Shown: positions 27,877 to 37,948, numbered from the stretch's first letter. The stretch is DNA of 64,000 nucleotides from Peptoniphilus sp. KCTC 25270 (GCF_021012875.1 NZ_JAJMZJ010000001.1:310001-374000), one strand, 5' to 3'. The notes: a model not told the origin generated them from the sequence alone. A program made the numbers and translations.

Positions 27877-28440
27877 ATGTTAATTGTAGGCCTAGGAAAT
27901 CCTGGTCTGAAATACCGTTATACCCGGCATAATGTCGGGTTTTTAACGGTTGATGCCATTGCAGAGGAATTGAATATTCCTGTAAAAACCATTAAATTCA
28001 AAGGACTTTATGGAGAAGGGCGAATTGGGTCAAAAAAAGTTCGCCTGTTGAAGCCAGAAACCTATATGAATTTAAGTGGAGAATCGGTTCGAGAAGCCAT
28101 GAATTATTTTAAGATTCCCCCTGAAGAGGTTTTGGTTTTGGTAGATGATATTGATATTGAGTTTGGAAGCATACGAATTCGAAAAAAGGGAAGCGCTGGG
28201 ACCCATAATGGGTTAAAGTCCATCATTTATCAAATTCAGTCGGATACTTTTCCAAGGATTAAATTGGGAGTGGGGCAGAAATTACCACAACAGGATTTAG
28301 CAAGCTTTGTTTTATCGGGTTTTTCCACTGACGAGGGAAAGGTCATAGAAAAAACCATTGAAACGGCAAAGGATGCAGCCATTGAAATTGTTAAAAATGG
28401 CGTGGATATAGGTATGAATAAATACAACAGCAAGAAATGA
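27877..28440 (+). CDS. pth: Peptidyl-tRNA hydrolase
   Basis: Frees tRNA from peptidyl-tRNA that drops off ribosomes. The 187-residue protein has GLGNPGLKYRYTRHNVGF (catalytic His at about 19), LLKPETYMNLSGESV, VLVDDIDIEFGSIR (catalytic Asp) and KGSAGTHNGLKSI, the full set of family signatures. AGAAGGAG precedes the ATG and prs ends 16 bp upstream. A strong terminator follows, although mfd begins only a few bases further on. Confidence 0.97.
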   Translation: MLIVGLGNPGLKYRYTRHNVGFLTVDAIAEELNIPVKTIKFKGLYGEGRIGSKKVRLLKPETYMNLSGESVREAMNYFKIPPEEVLVLVDDIDIEFGSIRIRKKGSAGTHNGLKSIIYQIQSDTFPRIKLGVGQKLPQQDLASFVLSGFSTDEGKVIEKTIETAKDAAIEIVKNGVDIGMNKYNSKK

Positions 28441-28470
28441 AACAGCTCAAGGATGCCTTGGGCTGTTTTT
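28441..28470 (+). terminator. Terminator between pth and mfd
   Basis: A 12-bp stem AACAGCTCAAGG/CCTTGGGCTGTT (one wobble) with an ATG loop, followed by TTTT. It ends immediately before the mfd ribosome binding site AGGAGG. Confidence 0.85.
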
Positions 28471-28481
28471 AGGAGGTAGAA

Positions 28482-31400
28482 ATGCATACTCAACAATATT
28501 TAGAGATTCTTCGTGAATCCAAAAATTTTGAAGAATTGAATATGGCTTTAGAGAGTGAGCAAACCCCCATCTCTATTTATGGAATGGCAGCCCAAGGAAT
28601 TGGTTTCCTAGGAAGTTCTTTGATTCAAGAAAGAAAACAGCCATTATTGGTGATTACCTATGATCCAGTGAAAGCACGAAAATTATACGAGGATTTCACC
28701 TATTATTTTGAGGAAGGGGTTTATCATTTACCCGCCCGTGAGTTGTTTTTCTTCAATCGAGATGCGAGAAGCAATGAGTTATTAAAGCGCCGCTTGGAAA
28801 CAATTCATGGAATTTTAGATGGAAAGGCAAAAGTAGTTGTAACAACACTAGAAGCCATGGCTGGGATTTATTTGAGTCCAGAGAATATTCGAAATCAAAT
28901 GATGGATCTTTCCATAGGAGACGAAATCAATCTAGAGCAGATGATTGAGAATCTAATTGCCTTAGGTTATGAAAGAGTAGAAATTGTAGAAGGTATGGGG
29001 CAATTTTCTCTACGAGGAGGCATATTAGACGTATTCGGTCCAACAAAAAATCCATTGCGAATCGAGTTGTTCGACATTGAAGTAGACAGCATTCGTACAT
29101 TTGATGTTGCAACACAACGTTCTCTAGAAACGTTGAATTCCTGTAGAATTTATCCCGTACAAGATATTCTTCTTTCCAAAGAAATGAAAGAAGAAATGGG
29201 AAAGATTCTAAAAAAAGAAGTAAAGGCAACAGAGAAACATGGAGAAATTGCCTTCAAACGAGCGCAAGAAAAATATCTTTCCATTATTGAAACTTTGGAA
29301 AACGACGGTTACGTTTCCAATACGGACTTGCTCTTGCCTTATATCCCAGAGGAGAAGAGAGCTCTTTTGTCCAGCTATTTTTCGAAAGAACCAATTCTCG
29401 TTTTTGATGAACCAAAGCGGATGGATGAAAATTCCGAAAGACAAGCCCTGGATTTATCGGATACATTAAGTGATTTGGTCGAAGCAGGAGAGCTATTAAA
29501 AAGTCATTTGACAATACAGCTCAATTATCTAGATGTTAAAGATCAGCTGAAAAAGTATCCCATTCTTATTTTTAACAGCATATTAAAAAGTTATAAAGAT
29601 TTTCCTCCTAAAAAAATTATCAATTACACGATGCGATCTGTGACAAGTTTTAACGGGCGGATCCGAGAATTTCAGGAGGAAATTCGACGATATATTTCCA
29701 AAGAATATAAAGTTGTTTTATTAGGCGGAAGTGCAGAAAAAACGGAAAAGTTAATAGATGCCTTAAAAAGTATGGAGTTCTCTGTGGAGCGTTTGGAAAG
29801 TGCTCCAGAAATCCAACCGGGGATTCTTTACGTCGGCCCGGGCAGTACCCATGGAGGGTTTGAGCTAGAAGAAATCTCCTTTGTATTGCTAAATTATTCA
29901 GAAATTTATGGAGAAACAAAGAAGAAAAGAAAAAAGAAGACCAAACAGAATGTGATTGATTTGGACCATCTGAACTATGGAGATTACGTTGTTCATGAAA
30001 GTCACGGGATTGGTCAATTTTTAGGAACTACTCAATTGGAAGTTCAAGGAACAAGAAGAGATTATTTAAGCATTAGTTATCGTGGCGGAGATAAGCTATT
30101 TTTGCCTATGGATCAATTGTCCATTATCCATAAATACACAGGCTCAAAAGAGGTTGCACCAAAAATCAATCGCTTAAATTCTTCTACATGGAAAAAAACA
30201 AAGGCCAAAGCGAAGAAAAGCGTAGAAGAAATGGCGGATGATTTGATCAAACTCTATGCAAAGAGGGAGTCGGAACAAGGACATGCGTTTTTGGAGGATA
30301 CTCCTTGGCAAAAAGAATTTGAAGCCTCTTTTCCCTTTGATGAAACCGACGGGCAATTGGATTCCATTGAAGAAATCAAAAAAGATATGGAGCGAAGTCG
30401 CCCGATGGATCGTCTCCTTTGCGCCGATGTAGGATATGGAAAAACGGAAGTAGCCTTACGAGCAGCCTTTAAGGCGATTATGGATGGAAAACAAGTGGCT
30501 ATTCTTGTTCCAACGACAATTTTAGCCCAGCAACATTACAACACCATAATGGAACGTTTTTCTGATTTCCCCGTTCGTGTAGGGCTTTTAAGTCGCTTTC
30601 GTACCCCCGCTCAACAGAAGGCGGATATTGAGGGGTTGAGAAGAGGGTCCATTGATTTGGTAATTGGAACCCATAGAATTTTGTCCAAAGACATAAAATT
30701 TAAGGATTTAGGACTTTTGATTATTGACGAAGAACAAAGATTTGGCGTGCGTCATAAGGAAGCATTAAAATTATTGCGTTCAGAAATTGACACTTTGACA
30801 TTAACGGCGACACCGATTCCTAGAACTTTGCAAATGTCCATGGTAGGAATTCGAGATATGTCTGTTATTGATGAGCCGCCAGAAGAGAGATTCCCTGTAC
30901 AAACCTATGTAGTAGAGTACAATAGCGTAATGGTTCGAGAAGCGATTTTGAAAGAAATTGAAAGGGGAGGACAGGTTTACTTTGTCTACAATCGTGTACA
31001 AAGTATGGAAATGATGTTGGCTGAACTGAGAAAACTTGTCCCTGAAGCAAGCTTTGCCATGGCCAATGGACAAATGAGTGAGCGAGAGTTAGAAGATACA
31101 ATGATTCAATTTGTAGAAAAAGAAATTGATGTCCTTCTCTGTTCAACCATTATTGAAACCGGAATGGATGTGTCCAATGCCAATACTATGATTATTTGGG
31201 AATCCAACCGTTTGGGACTTTCTCAATTGTATCAATTGAGAGGACGAATTGGGCGGAGCAATCGTATTGCTTATGCTTATTTCACCTATAAAAAAGATGC
31301 AAATATTTCTGAAATTGCAGAAAAAAGACTCAGAGCCATTCGCGAATTTACAGAATTTGGTAGTGGATATAAAATTGCTTTGCGAGATTTGGAAATTCGT

Positions 31401-31970
31401 GGTTCGGGGAATATCTTAGGAGAAAGTCAACATGGCCATATGGACGCAATAGGCTATGATTTGTACGTGAAGTTTTTACGTCAAGCGGTAAGTAAACTAA
31501 AAGGCGATGAAGTAGAGGAAAAAGTAGAAACAACTATCGATTTGATTTTGGATGCTTTCTTACCAAAGGCCTACATTCGAGACGACAGTCAACGAATGGA
31601 TATGTATCGAAAAATTGCCATTATTGAAAATGATTTTGATGAAGAAGATGTAATTGATGAGTTGGTCGATCGTTTTGGAGATCCACCAAGAGCTGTTATC
31701 AATCTAATTCAAATGTCAAAAGTGAGAAATCGAGCAGCCAAAGTTGCCATTGAATCCATTTCTCAGAAAAAAGATAAGATTACGGTAACTTTTATCCCAG
31801 AAAAGGAAATGGAGCTTTCGTTAATCAATGAAATGACCATTGCCTTTGGGAAAAAAGTAGTTTTCACACCAGGAGAAAAAATGGAATTTACTTTGAAAAT
31901 AGACAAAGATCCTATGAAAGAATTGGAGACATTTGTGGACGTAGTAGAAAAAAATCGTCCCAAGATGTAG
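28482..31970 (+). CDS. mfd: Transcription-repair coupling factor Mfd
   Basis: SF2 translocase that removes RNA polymerase stalled at lesions and recruits UvrA. The 1162-residue length is typical. Domains in order are the UvrB-like N-terminal modules (about 1-330), the RNA-polymerase-interacting domain (about 490-570, containing GDYVVHESHGIGQF), helicase motor motifs I DVGYGKTEVA, II IDEEQRFG and VI QLRGRIGRS, and the C-terminal TRCF domain (about 1010-1130). No frameshift is apparent. uvrA and uvrB are in the same window. Confidence 0.98.
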   Translation: MHTQQYLEILRESKNFEELNMALESEQTPISIYGMAAQGIGFLGSSLIQERKQPLLVITYDPVKARKLYEDFTYYFEEGVYHLPARELFFFNRDARSNELLKRRLETIHGILDGKAKVVVTTLEAMAGIYLSPENIRNQMMDLSIGDEINLEQMIENLIALGYERVEIVEGMGQFSLRGGILDVFGPTKNPLRIELFDIEVDSIRTFDVATQRSLETLNSCRIYPVQDILLSKEMKEEMGKILKKEVKATEKHGEIAFKRAQEKYLSIIETLENDGYVSNTDLLLPYIPEEKRALLSSYFSKEPILVFDEPKRMDENSERQALDLSDTLSDLVEAGELLKSHLTIQLNYLDVKDQLKKYPILIFNSILKSYKDFPPKKIINYTMRSVTSFNGRIREFQEEIRRYISKEYKVVLLGGSAEKTEKLIDALKSMEFSVERLESAPEIQPGILYVGPGSTHGGFELEEISFVLLNYSEIYGETKKKRKKKTKQNVIDLDHLNYGDYVVHESHGIGQFLGTTQLEVQGTRRDYLSISYRGGDKLFLPMDQLSIIHKYTGSKEVAPKINRLNSSTWKKTKAKAKKSVEEMADDLIKLYAKRESEQGHAFLEDTPWQKEFEASFPFDETDGQLDSIEEIKKDMERSRPMDRLLCADVGYGKTEVALRAAFKAIMDGKQVAILVPTTILAQQHYNTIMERFSDFPVRVGLLSRFRTPAQQKADIEGLRRGSIDLVIGTHRILSKDIKFKDLGLLIIDEEQRFGVRHKEALKLLRSEIDTLTLTATPIPRTLQMSMVGIRDMSVIDEPPEERFPVQTYVVEYNSVMVREAILKEIERGGQVYFVYNRVQSMEMMLAELRKLVPEASFAMANGQMSERELEDTMIQFVEKEIDVLLCSTIIETGMDVSNANTMIIWESNRLGLSQLYQLRGRIGRSNRIAYAYFTYKKDANISEIAEKRLRAIREFTEFGSGYKIALRDLEIRGSGNILGESQHGHMDAIGYDLYVKFLRQAVSKLKGDEVEEKVETTIDLILDAFLPKAYIRDDSQRMDMYRKIAIIENDFDEEDVIDELVDRFGDPPRAVINLIQMSKVRNRAAKVAIESISQKKDKITVTFIPEKEMELSLINEMTIAFGKKVVFTPGEKMEFTLKIDKDPMKELETFVDVVEKNRPKM

Positions 31971-32075
31971 AAAAATTTCGAAATTAAGAAAAAATCACAA
32001 ATTCTACACACATAAACCTTAGACAATTGTTATAATTATTAATGTATATAAGTATAAGACAGAAAGGACGTTTCA

Positions 32076-33173
32076 ATGAATTTTAAGAAAAACATGAGCA
32101 AATTGGCTATTGGAGCCTTGGCTTTATCATTAATTTTGACAGGGTGTGGAAAAAAAGAGGGAGTAGCTGCTACTGTAAATGGTGTAGATATTCCTATGGA
32201 AGAGTATGTTGAAGAGTATAAAATTACGGCACAACAAGCAATGGCACAGTACGGAGAAGATTATTTAACACAACCAGCAATGGGAGAAGAAAATAAAACT
32301 GTTGCGGTTCAATTAAGAGAAAACATTTTGAAGAATTTGATTCAAATGGAAATCTTACGTCAAGATGCAGAAAAGTCCGATGTTGTTGTAACCGATGAAG
32401 AAGTAGAAGATTATATTAACCAAAACAAAGAGTTGTATGGTGGAGAAGAAGGATTTAAGAAAGCTTTAGAGGAACAAGGATTAACAGAAGATTATTATAA
32501 AACCTATACAAAACGTGGTTTGTTGATTCAAAAATATCCTCAAGCGAAAATGGAAGAAATGAAGCCAACAGAAGAAGAATTGAAGGCGGAATTTGATAAA
32601 GATCCAGAAACCTATGCAACTGTAACCGCTTCCCATATTTTAGTGGCAACAGAAGAAGAAGCAAAGGCAATTAAAGCAGAATTAGACGGTGGAGCTGATT
32701 TTGCTACTTTAGCCAAAGAAAAAAGTACAGACAAAGGTTCTGGAGCCAACGGAGGAGAATTGGGATCTTTCGGTAAGGGAGCCATGGTAAAAGAATTTGA
32801 AGACGCAGTATTTGGTATGGAAGTAGGAGAAATTTCTGATCCAGTACAAAGCCAATTCGGATTCCATATTATTAAATTAACCGATAAGAAAAGTGATTTT
32901 GAAGCGGTAAAAGAATCTATGTCACAAAAAATTGCACAAACCAAATTGACAGAATATGTTCAAAAATTGGAAAAAGATGCGAAAGTTAAGGAATATGTAG
33001 ATCCAACGGAAGAGATTGAATTGCCAAAGGCAGAAGCAAAGACAGAAGCTCCTGCTGCAAACAATGAAGCAACCAACCAAGGAGCAGAAAATGCTCCAGC
33101 AAATGGAGGAAACAATGCAGAGGCAGCAAATGCCCCAGCAGAAAATGCAGCTCCTGAGACAGACGCTGAATAA
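32076..33173 (+). CDS. prsA: PrsA-like peptidyl-prolyl cis-trans isomerase lipoprotein
   Basis: Extracytoplasmic foldase anchored to the membrane by lipid. The lipobox ILTGC places the modified cysteine at residue 24. A SurA/PrsA N-terminal chaperone region follows (about 32-175), then one parvulin domain (about 190-285, ASHILVATEEEAKAI, GGELGSFGKGAMVKEFEDA, FGFHIIKL). The tail from about 318 is a low-complexity stretch of Ala, Asn, Pro and Glu (NNAEAANAPAENAAP). It replaces the sporulation gene spoVT found here in Bacillus. AT-rich upstream DNA includes a TATAAT at 32031-32036, but no confident -35. Confidence 0.93.
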   Translation: MNFKKNMSKLAIGALALSLILTGCGKKEGVAATVNGVDIPMEEYVEEYKITAQQAMAQYGEDYLTQPAMGEENKTVAVQLRENILKNLIQMEILRQDAEKSDVVVTDEEVEDYINQNKELYGGEEGFKKALEEQGLTEDYYKTYTKRGLLIQKYPQAKMEEMKPTEEELKAEFDKDPETYATVTASHILVATEEEAKAIKAELDGGADFATLAKEKSTDKGSGANGGELGSFGKGAMVKEFEDAVFGMEVGEISDPVQSQFGFHIIKLTDKKSDFEAVKESMSQKIAQTKLTEYVQKLEKDAKVKEYVDPTEEIELPKAEAKTEAPAANNEATNQGAENAPANGGNNAEAANAPAENAAPETDAE

Positions 33174-33178
33174 TTTAC

Positions 33179-33214
33179 AAAGATACCGATTTTCTTCGGT
33201 ATCTTTTTATTTTT
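33179..33214 (+). terminator. Terminator after prsA
   Basis: An 11-bp perfect stem AAAGATACCGA/TCGGTATCTTT with loop TTTTCT, followed by T-rich sequence. Confidence 0.92.
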
Positions 33215-33309
33215 TACAAATAATGGCTAAAAATAGGGGAAAATGTGGAAAATCGGTAGACAAAACCTTGTTTGTTTAGTAAAATACAATAGGTAAAAGG
33301 AGGAAGCTT

Positions 33310-34602
33310 ATGGGAAAAATTCGAATTGTGGGCCTTGGTCCAATGGACGAAAAAGGATTGACCAAAGAGGCGATGGATGTCATTGAAAATGGATGTCCAA
33401 ATTTTCTAAGAACAGAAAATCACAGCAGTGTTCGATATTTTCAAGAAAAGCAAATTCCTTATACAAGTTTTGATTCATTTTATGAAACAAAGGAAAGTTT
33501 TGATGAGATTTATTTTTCGATTGCCCAGTCCTTAATGGAAGAGACAAAGAAAAGTGATATCAATTATTTCGTGCCCGGGCATCCGTTAATTGCAGAAAAG
33601 ACGGTTATTCATTTGATTGAGTCAGGTTGTGAGTATCAACTGATAAATGGAATGAGTTTTTTGGAGCCGATGTTGTCTGCCGTTGGGAAAGATCCTATTG
33701 ATGGCTTAAAGTTAATCAACGGGGATGATTTTTCTGATTTGGATTTGGATATTCATACAGATACGATTGTTACACAGGTTTACAATCAACGGATTGCTAC
33801 AGAGCTTAAAATCGCTATAGGGGATATGTATGGCGATGCTCATGAGTTGTATCTAATTTCCCATGCGGGGATTCAGGAAAAAGAAAAAGTACATAAAATT
33901 ATGGCTTTTGAATTGGATCGAATGGGCGAATTGACTCATGAAACAAGTATCTATTTACCAAAGGTTGCGAAGAATCAAAAATATTCTTTGAAAGATCTTT
34001 TTGAGATAACTCGCCAATTACGTGGCGAAAATGGTTGTCCATGGGATCGGGTGCAAACCCATGAAAGTATTAAAGCCAACCTAATTGAAGAATCCTACGA
34101 AGCGTTATATGCCTTGGAAAAAGGGGATATGATGGAGTTTGAGGAAGAAATGGGAGATGTTTTGTTCCAAGTGGTCTTTCACAGTGAAATCGCTGGGGAA
34201 GAGGGAGACTTTACTTTCTCTGATGTAGTTTCTTCCATTTGCGAAAAGTTGATTCGCAGACATCCTCACGTATTTGGAGAGGGAAAAGCGGATTGGGAAG
34301 CCATTAAAATGGAAGAGAACAATCGCAGAACCATTGAAAGTCGTTTGGATCATCTAAAGGGATTGCCGGCGTTGATGCATGGACAAAAGGCTTTGAGAAT
34401 TTTGAAAAGTGAAGGAAAATCTAGTAGCTATGCCCATTTTTCACAAGAAGAGTCTATTTTCTCAGACGAATTAACGGAAGAGAATTTAGGAAAAATTTTA
34501 CTCTATTGGGTGGAAAAAGGGGAAGAGAAGGGTATAGATGCAGAGAGTGCCTTAAAGGAACTCCTTTTAAGGTTAGAAGAGGAAAACAAAGAATCTTGTT
34601 AG
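33310..34602 (+). CDS. yabN: YabN-type fusion: tetrapyrrole-methylase-like domain plus MazG nucleotide pyrophosphohydrolase
   Basis: House-cleaning enzyme expected to hydrolyse non-canonical nucleoside triphosphates. The 430-residue protein has an N-terminal SAM-methylase-like domain (about 1-220; [27 protein letters not shown]) and a C-terminal MazG domain with [28 protein letters not shown] and the metal-binding [18 protein letters not shown]. Whether the first domain still methylates anything is unknown in this family. The operon order yabN, hup, rqcP, divIC, yabR follows the Bacillus arrangement. Confidence 0.93.
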   Translation: MGKIRIVGLGPMDEKGLTKEAMDVIENGCPNFLRTENHSSVRYFQEKQIPYTSFDSFYETKESFDEIYFSIAQSLMEETKKSDINYFVPGHPLIAEKTVIHLIESGCEYQLINGMSFLEPMLSAVGKDPIDGLKLINGDDFSDLDLDIHTDTIVTQVYNQRIATELKIAIGDMYGDAHELYLISHAGIQEKEKVHKIMAFELDRMGELTHETSIYLPKVAKNQKYSLKDLFEITRQLRGENGCPWDRVQTHESIKANLIEESYEALYALEKGDMMEFEEEMGDVLFQVVFHSEIAGEEGDFTFSDVVSSICEKLIRRHPHVFGEGKADWEAIKMEENNRRTIESRLDHLKGLPALMHGQKALRILKSEGKSSSYAHFSQEESIFSDELTEENLGKILLYWVEKGEEKGIDAESALKELLLRLEEENKESC

Positions 34603-34630
34603 AAGACATTTATTTTTAGGAGGAATTATA

Positions 34631-34909
34631 ATGAATAAATCTGAATTAATCGCAAGCATTGCAGAAAAGAGTAACTTAACAAAAAAAGATGCTGAAATGG
34701 CATTGAACGGTTTCTTAAGCTCTGTAGAAGAAGCTTTAGCAGCTGGTGAAAAAGTTCAATTGGTAGGTTTCGGTACTTTTGAAGTACGCGAAAGAAAAGC
34801 TAGAGAAGGTAGAAATCCTAGAAATCCTGAAGAAGTAATTAAGATTCCTGCTTCTAAAGCACCTGTTTTCCGTGCTGGTAAAGCATTAAAAGAAACAGTT
34901 AATAAATAA
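34631..34909 (+). CDS. hup: DNA-binding protein HU
   Basis: A 92-residue histone-like protein that bends and compacts DNA. It begins [20 protein letters not shown] and shows the HU arm region [20 protein letters not shown] followed by [19 protein letters not shown]. The gene is preceded by AGGAGG and followed by a strong terminator, as expected for a highly expressed protein. Insertion between yabN and rqcP is seen in a number of Firmicutes. Confidence 0.97.
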   Translation: MNKSELIASIAEKSNLTKKDAEMALNGFLSSVEEALAAGEKVQLVGFGTFEVRERKAREGRNPRNPEEVIKIPASKAPVFRAGKALKETVNK

Positions 34910-34918
34910 GGACTTAAG

Positions 34919-34944
34919 GGGCTCTTTTGAGAGCCCTATTTTTT
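34919..34944 (+). terminator. Terminator after hup
   Basis: Stem GGGCTCT/AGAGCCC with loop TTTG, then ATTTTTTATTTT. Confidence 0.88.
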
Positions 34945-34963
34945 ATTTTAAGAAGGAGTTTTT

Positions 34964-35203
34964 GTGAGAATAGATAAATACTTAAAAAATGCAAGAATTA
35001 TAAAACGCCGCACAGTGGCAAAGGAAGCTTGTGATGGCGGGCGTGTGTCAATCAATGGAAAAGTGGCCAAAGCAGGGGACGAAGTAAAAATTGATGATAT
35101 TGTAGAGGTTACTTTTGGAAATCATCAAATAAAAATTCGAGTGTTGGATATTAAAGATAATGTTCAAAAAAAAGGGGCAGAAGATCTTTATGAAGAGATT
35201 TAG
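34964..35203 (+). CDS. rqcP: S4-domain RNA-binding protein RqcP (YabO/Hsp15 family)
   Basis: A 79-residue S4 protein. In Bacillus, RqcP binds stalled 50S subunits and helps RqcH add C-terminal alanine tails during ribosome rescue. The sequence MRIDKYLKNARIIKRRTVAK, GRVSINGKVAKAGDEV and VEVTFGNHQIKIRVL covers the whole domain. The start is GTG with AGAAGGAG upstream. Next to it in Bacillus lie the sporulation genes yabP and yabQ, which are absent here. Confidence 0.93.
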   Translation: MRIDKYLKNARIIKRRTVAKEACDGGRVSINGKVAKAGDEVKIDDIVEVTFGNHQIKIRVLDIKDNVQKKGAEDLYEEI

Positions 35204-35261
35204 TTTGTTGTATTGCATTTCCTCTTCAATCGTGTAATACTTAAATGAAGAGGTGATTTTT

Positions 35262-35567
35262 TTGGTATGGAGAAGAAAAAATCTTTTAGGTGTTCGTATG
35301 TTACAAGGCTTGCTCCTAGTGGTTTTAATGGGGGGAATTGTAACAGTAGGAAATAGTTATATTGTTTCCCAACAAAAAATGGAAAAACTAGAAAACAACC
35401 GCAAAGAAATCGACACTTTATCAGCGGACATTAAGAACTTAAGGAAAGATATCGACAATAGCGAGTCCTATGAATTTACAGAACAAGTAGCTAGGGATGA
35501 ATTTGGTATGGTGAAACCTTTAGAAGTTCTTTTTATTGATAAAAATAAAGAAGAATCGCGGGAATGA
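35262..35567 (+). CDS. divIC: Septum formation initiator DivIC (FtsB-like)
   Basis: Bitopic division protein that, with FtsL and DivIB, activates septal wall synthesis. TTG 35262 is preferred over GTG 35253, which sits inside the AGAGGTG ribosome binding site, giving 101 residues. A short basic cytoplasmic segment (VWRRKNLLG) is followed by one membrane helix (about 13-31), a coiled coil (about 35-72) and the conserved EQVARDEFGMVKPLEVLF end. Position between rqcP and yabR matches Bacillus. Confidence 0.9.
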   Translation: MVWRRKNLLGVRMLQGLLLVVLMGGIVTVGNSYIVSQQKMEKLENNRKEIDTLSADIKNLRKDIDNSESYEFTEQVARDEFGMVKPLEVLFIDKNKEESRE

Positions 35568-35597
35568 TTTAATTTACTAGGAGGAGATACAGGCCCT

Positions 35598-36011
35598 ATG
35601 GAATTAGAGGTTGGAAAAATTGTTGATGGTGTAGTCACTGGCTTGGCAAAGTTTGGTGCGTTTGTTCAAATCGATGAAAACACCAGTGGGTTGGTTCATA
35701 TTTCAGAAGTTTCAAATGATTATATAAAAGAAGTTTCTGATGTTCTAAAAAAAGGGGATAAAGTGAAGGTAAAAGTCCTTTCCATTGATCCTTCAGGAAA
35801 AATTGGTTTGTCTATTAAACAAACGGAAGAAAAGAAAAAATCAGAGTATAAAAAATCAGTACCGCAAGCCGTTACCTTGTCAAAAGTGGTTCATAAAACA
35901 GAGAATACAAGTTTTGACGAGATGCTTTCGAAGTTTATGAAAGATAGCAACGAAAAAATAGAAAGTGCGAAGCAAAGGAAAAATGTTCGTCAAGGAAAAA
36001 CAAAACGCTAG
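35598..36011 (+). CDS. yabR: S1-domain RNA-binding protein (YabR-like)
   Basis: A 137-residue protein with one N-terminal S1 domain (about 3-75; VGKIVDGVVTGLAKFGAFVQ, GLVHISEVS, VKVLSIDPSGKIGLSIKQ). A Lys-rich linker and the tail MLSKFMKDSNEKIESAKQRK follow. The domain resembles the S1 repeat of polynucleotide phosphorylase and general stress protein 13. It probably binds RNA or ribosomes; its precise role is unknown. AGGAGGAG lies upstream. Confidence 0.9.
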   Translation: MELEVGKIVDGVVTGLAKFGAFVQIDENTSGLVHISEVSNDYIKEVSDVLKKGDKVKVKVLSIDPSGKIGLSIKQTEEKKKSEYKKSVPQAVTLSKVVHKTENTSFDEMLSKFMKDSNEKIESAKQRKNVRQGKTKR

Positions 36012-36022
36012 GGAATAAGACC

Positions 36023-36049
36023 AACGCCGCCAGTCGGCGTTTCTTTTTT
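36023..36049 (+). terminator. Terminator between yabR and tilS
   Basis: Stem AACGCCG/CGGCGTT with loop CCAGT, then TCTTTTTT. Confidence 0.85.
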
Positions 36050-36060
36050 GAGGATGACTT

Positions 36061-37380
36061 ATGTTACCACTAGATATCTTAAAACTACATATAAAAGAAG
36101 GGCAAAAGGTTGTATTGGGATTGTCTGGAGGACCGGATTCCGTATATTTGTTTCATCTTTTAAGAGAGTTTCAAAAAGAACGGCCTTTTGTATTTCAGTG
36201 TGCCCATATTCACCATGGATTAAGGGAAGAGGCAGAGGAAGATATGAAATTTGTAATGGACCTCTGTCAAGAATATCAAGTGGATTTACGGGTGGAAAAA
36301 TGGGACGTAAAGGCCTATGGAAAAGAGAAAAAACTTTCCACAGAAGAGGCTGGGCGAGAAATCCGCTACAGATTGTTTTACTCTCTAGCTGGTGAAGAAG
36401 GCTTAATTGTCCTAGGTCACCATAAGGATGATCAAGTGGAAACGGTTCTTATGCGAATCTTACGAGGTACAGGTCTCGAGGGACTGGGCGGAATGAAGAT
36501 TTATGAGGAACAAAAATTGCGCCCTCTTTTAGGTATATATAAAAAAGAAATTTTGGAGACATTGGATAAGAAGAAAATTCCTTATTGTTTGGATCATACC
36601 AACGAGGAAAGTATTTACCAAAGAAATAAAATTCGTTTGGAATGGATTCCTAGGTTATTAGAAGAAAACCCCAATGGGAAAGAGGCTCTGGCTGAATTGG
36701 CCCGGCAGTCCTTAGAAGCGGAAAATTATTTGGATAAAGTAAGCGAAGAAAAATTTTCTATTTTTGGTAAAAAAATAGGAGAAGAATGGGCGTTTCCTAT
36801 AGAGGAGCTTCTCTTAGAAGATCCAGCGATTCGTTCTCGTTTGATACGAAAGGCCATTTATAAAACCGCAGGGAATCTTCAAAATATATCCAGTCAACAC
36901 ATAAAAGATGTTGAAGATTTACTTCTTGGAAGTACAGGAAAAGAAATTCATCTTCCTCAAAATATTTTTGTTCGAAAAAGTTATAATAAAATCTTTTTTT
37001 CTTTAGGTCAGGGGAAAAAAGATTTTGAAGAAATACGAATAGAAGAAAATAAAGAATACCATGGGGGCCGGTTCCACTTTCAAAGGAAGAATTTTAATAA
37101 AGAGGAAACCTATCTTGGTCCGCATATTTTGTTAGGATCTGGAGAAGTGAAAATTCGGCCCCGCCGACCAGGAGACAAAATAAGAATTTTTTCTGGTCAT
37201 AAAAAAGTAAAAGATTTATTTATTGATAAAAAGGTGGATCGGAATTTACGTGAGCTTTGGCCTTTGGTAGAATATGAAGGTGAGATTGTATGGATTCCTT
37301 ATTTATATACACATCCTTTTATCGATGAATTTTATGATGATACGCCAGCGTTTGTATTGGAGTTACGGGAGGAATTATGA
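36061..37380 (+). CDS. tilS: tRNA(Ile)-lysidine synthase TilS
   Basis: Converts C34 of tRNA-Ile(CAU) to lysidine so that it reads AUA. The 439-residue protein has the PP-loop SGGPDS at residues 22-27, HIHHGLREEAEEDM, the HHKDDQVETVLMRI (about 118-131) and GLGGM motifs. C-terminal TilS domains follow, with IRPRRPGDKIRIF and KKVKDLFIDKKVDR. The ATG follows GAGGATG. Its stop overlaps the hpt start by four bases (ATGA), the usual tilS-hpt coupling. Confidence 0.96.
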   Translation: MLPLDILKLHIKEGQKVVLGLSGGPDSVYLFHLLREFQKERPFVFQCAHIHHGLREEAEEDMKFVMDLCQEYQVDLRVEKWDVKAYGKEKKLSTEEAGREIRYRLFYSLAGEEGLIVLGHHKDDQVETVLMRILRGTGLEGLGGMKIYEEQKLRPLLGIYKKEILETLDKKKIPYCLDHTNEESIYQRNKIRLEWIPRLLEENPNGKEALAELARQSLEAENYLDKVSEEKFSIFGKKIGEEWAFPIEELLLEDPAIRSRLIRKAIYKTAGNLQNISSQHIKDVEDLLLGSTGKEIHLPQNIFVRKSYNKIFFSLGQGKKDFEEIRIEENKEYHGGRFHFQRKNFNKEETYLGPHILLGSGEVKIRPRRPGDKIRIFSGHKKVKDLFIDKKVDRNLRELWPLVEYEGEIVWIPYLYTHPFIDEFYDDTPAFVLELREEL

Positions 37381-37916
37381 GAGACGATATTAATGAAATT
37401 TTAGTATCAGAAGAGCAAATTAAAGAGGCAGTGGTTCGTATTGGAAAACAAATTTCTACGGATTTTGCTGGGGAAGAATTAATTGTTATTGGGATTTTGA
37501 AAGGCGCCGTTGCTTTTATGGCGGACTTAATTCAAAAGATAGAGATTCCTATAGAGATTGACTTTATGGCGGTTTCTAGTTATGGGATGGGAACCACTTC
37601 TACAGGAGAGGTCCGCATTCTAAAAGATTTGGATATAAGTGTAGAAAATCGTAATGTACTAATTGTAGAAGATATTATTGATACGGGAATTACTTTAAGT
37701 TATTTGACAAAAGTGATGGAATCTCGTGGGGCAAAAACGGTTTCAATTGCAACTCTTTTGACGAAACCAGAACGTAGAGAACGACACGTTCCCATTGATT
37801 ATTACGGATACGAAGTAGAAGACAAATTTGTAGTTGGATATGGAATTGATTACGCAGAAAAATATAGAAACTTGCCCTTTGTAGGTGTTTTGAAACCAGA
37901 AGTTTATGAGAAATAA
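37377..37916 (+). CDS. hpt: Hypoxanthine phosphoribosyltransferase
   Basis: Salvages hypoxanthine and guanine with PRPP. The 179-residue protein shows GILKGAVAFMADLI, the flexible loop VSSYGMGTTSTGEV, the PRPP-binding loop LIVEDIIDTGITLSYL (about 100-115) and the base-contacting DKFVVGYGIDYAEKYRNLPF. It overlaps tilS and is followed by a terminator and then ftsH, as in Bacillus. Confidence 0.97.
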   Translation: MRDDINEILVSEEQIKEAVVRIGKQISTDFAGEELIVIGILKGAVAFMADLIQKIEIPIEIDFMAVSSYGMGTTSTGEVRILKDLDISVENRNVLIVEDIIDTGITLSYLTKVMESRGAKTVSIATLLTKPERRERHVPIDYYGYEVEDKFVVGYGIDYAEKYRNLPFVGVLKPEVYEK

Positions 37917-37920
37917 AAGG

Positions 37921-37948
37921 TCTTCTAGGGAAACCTAGAAGATTTTTT
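37921..37948 (+). terminator. Terminator after hpt
   Basis: A 9-bp perfect stem TCTTCTAGG/CCTAGAAGA with loop GAAA, followed by six T residues. Confidence 0.93.
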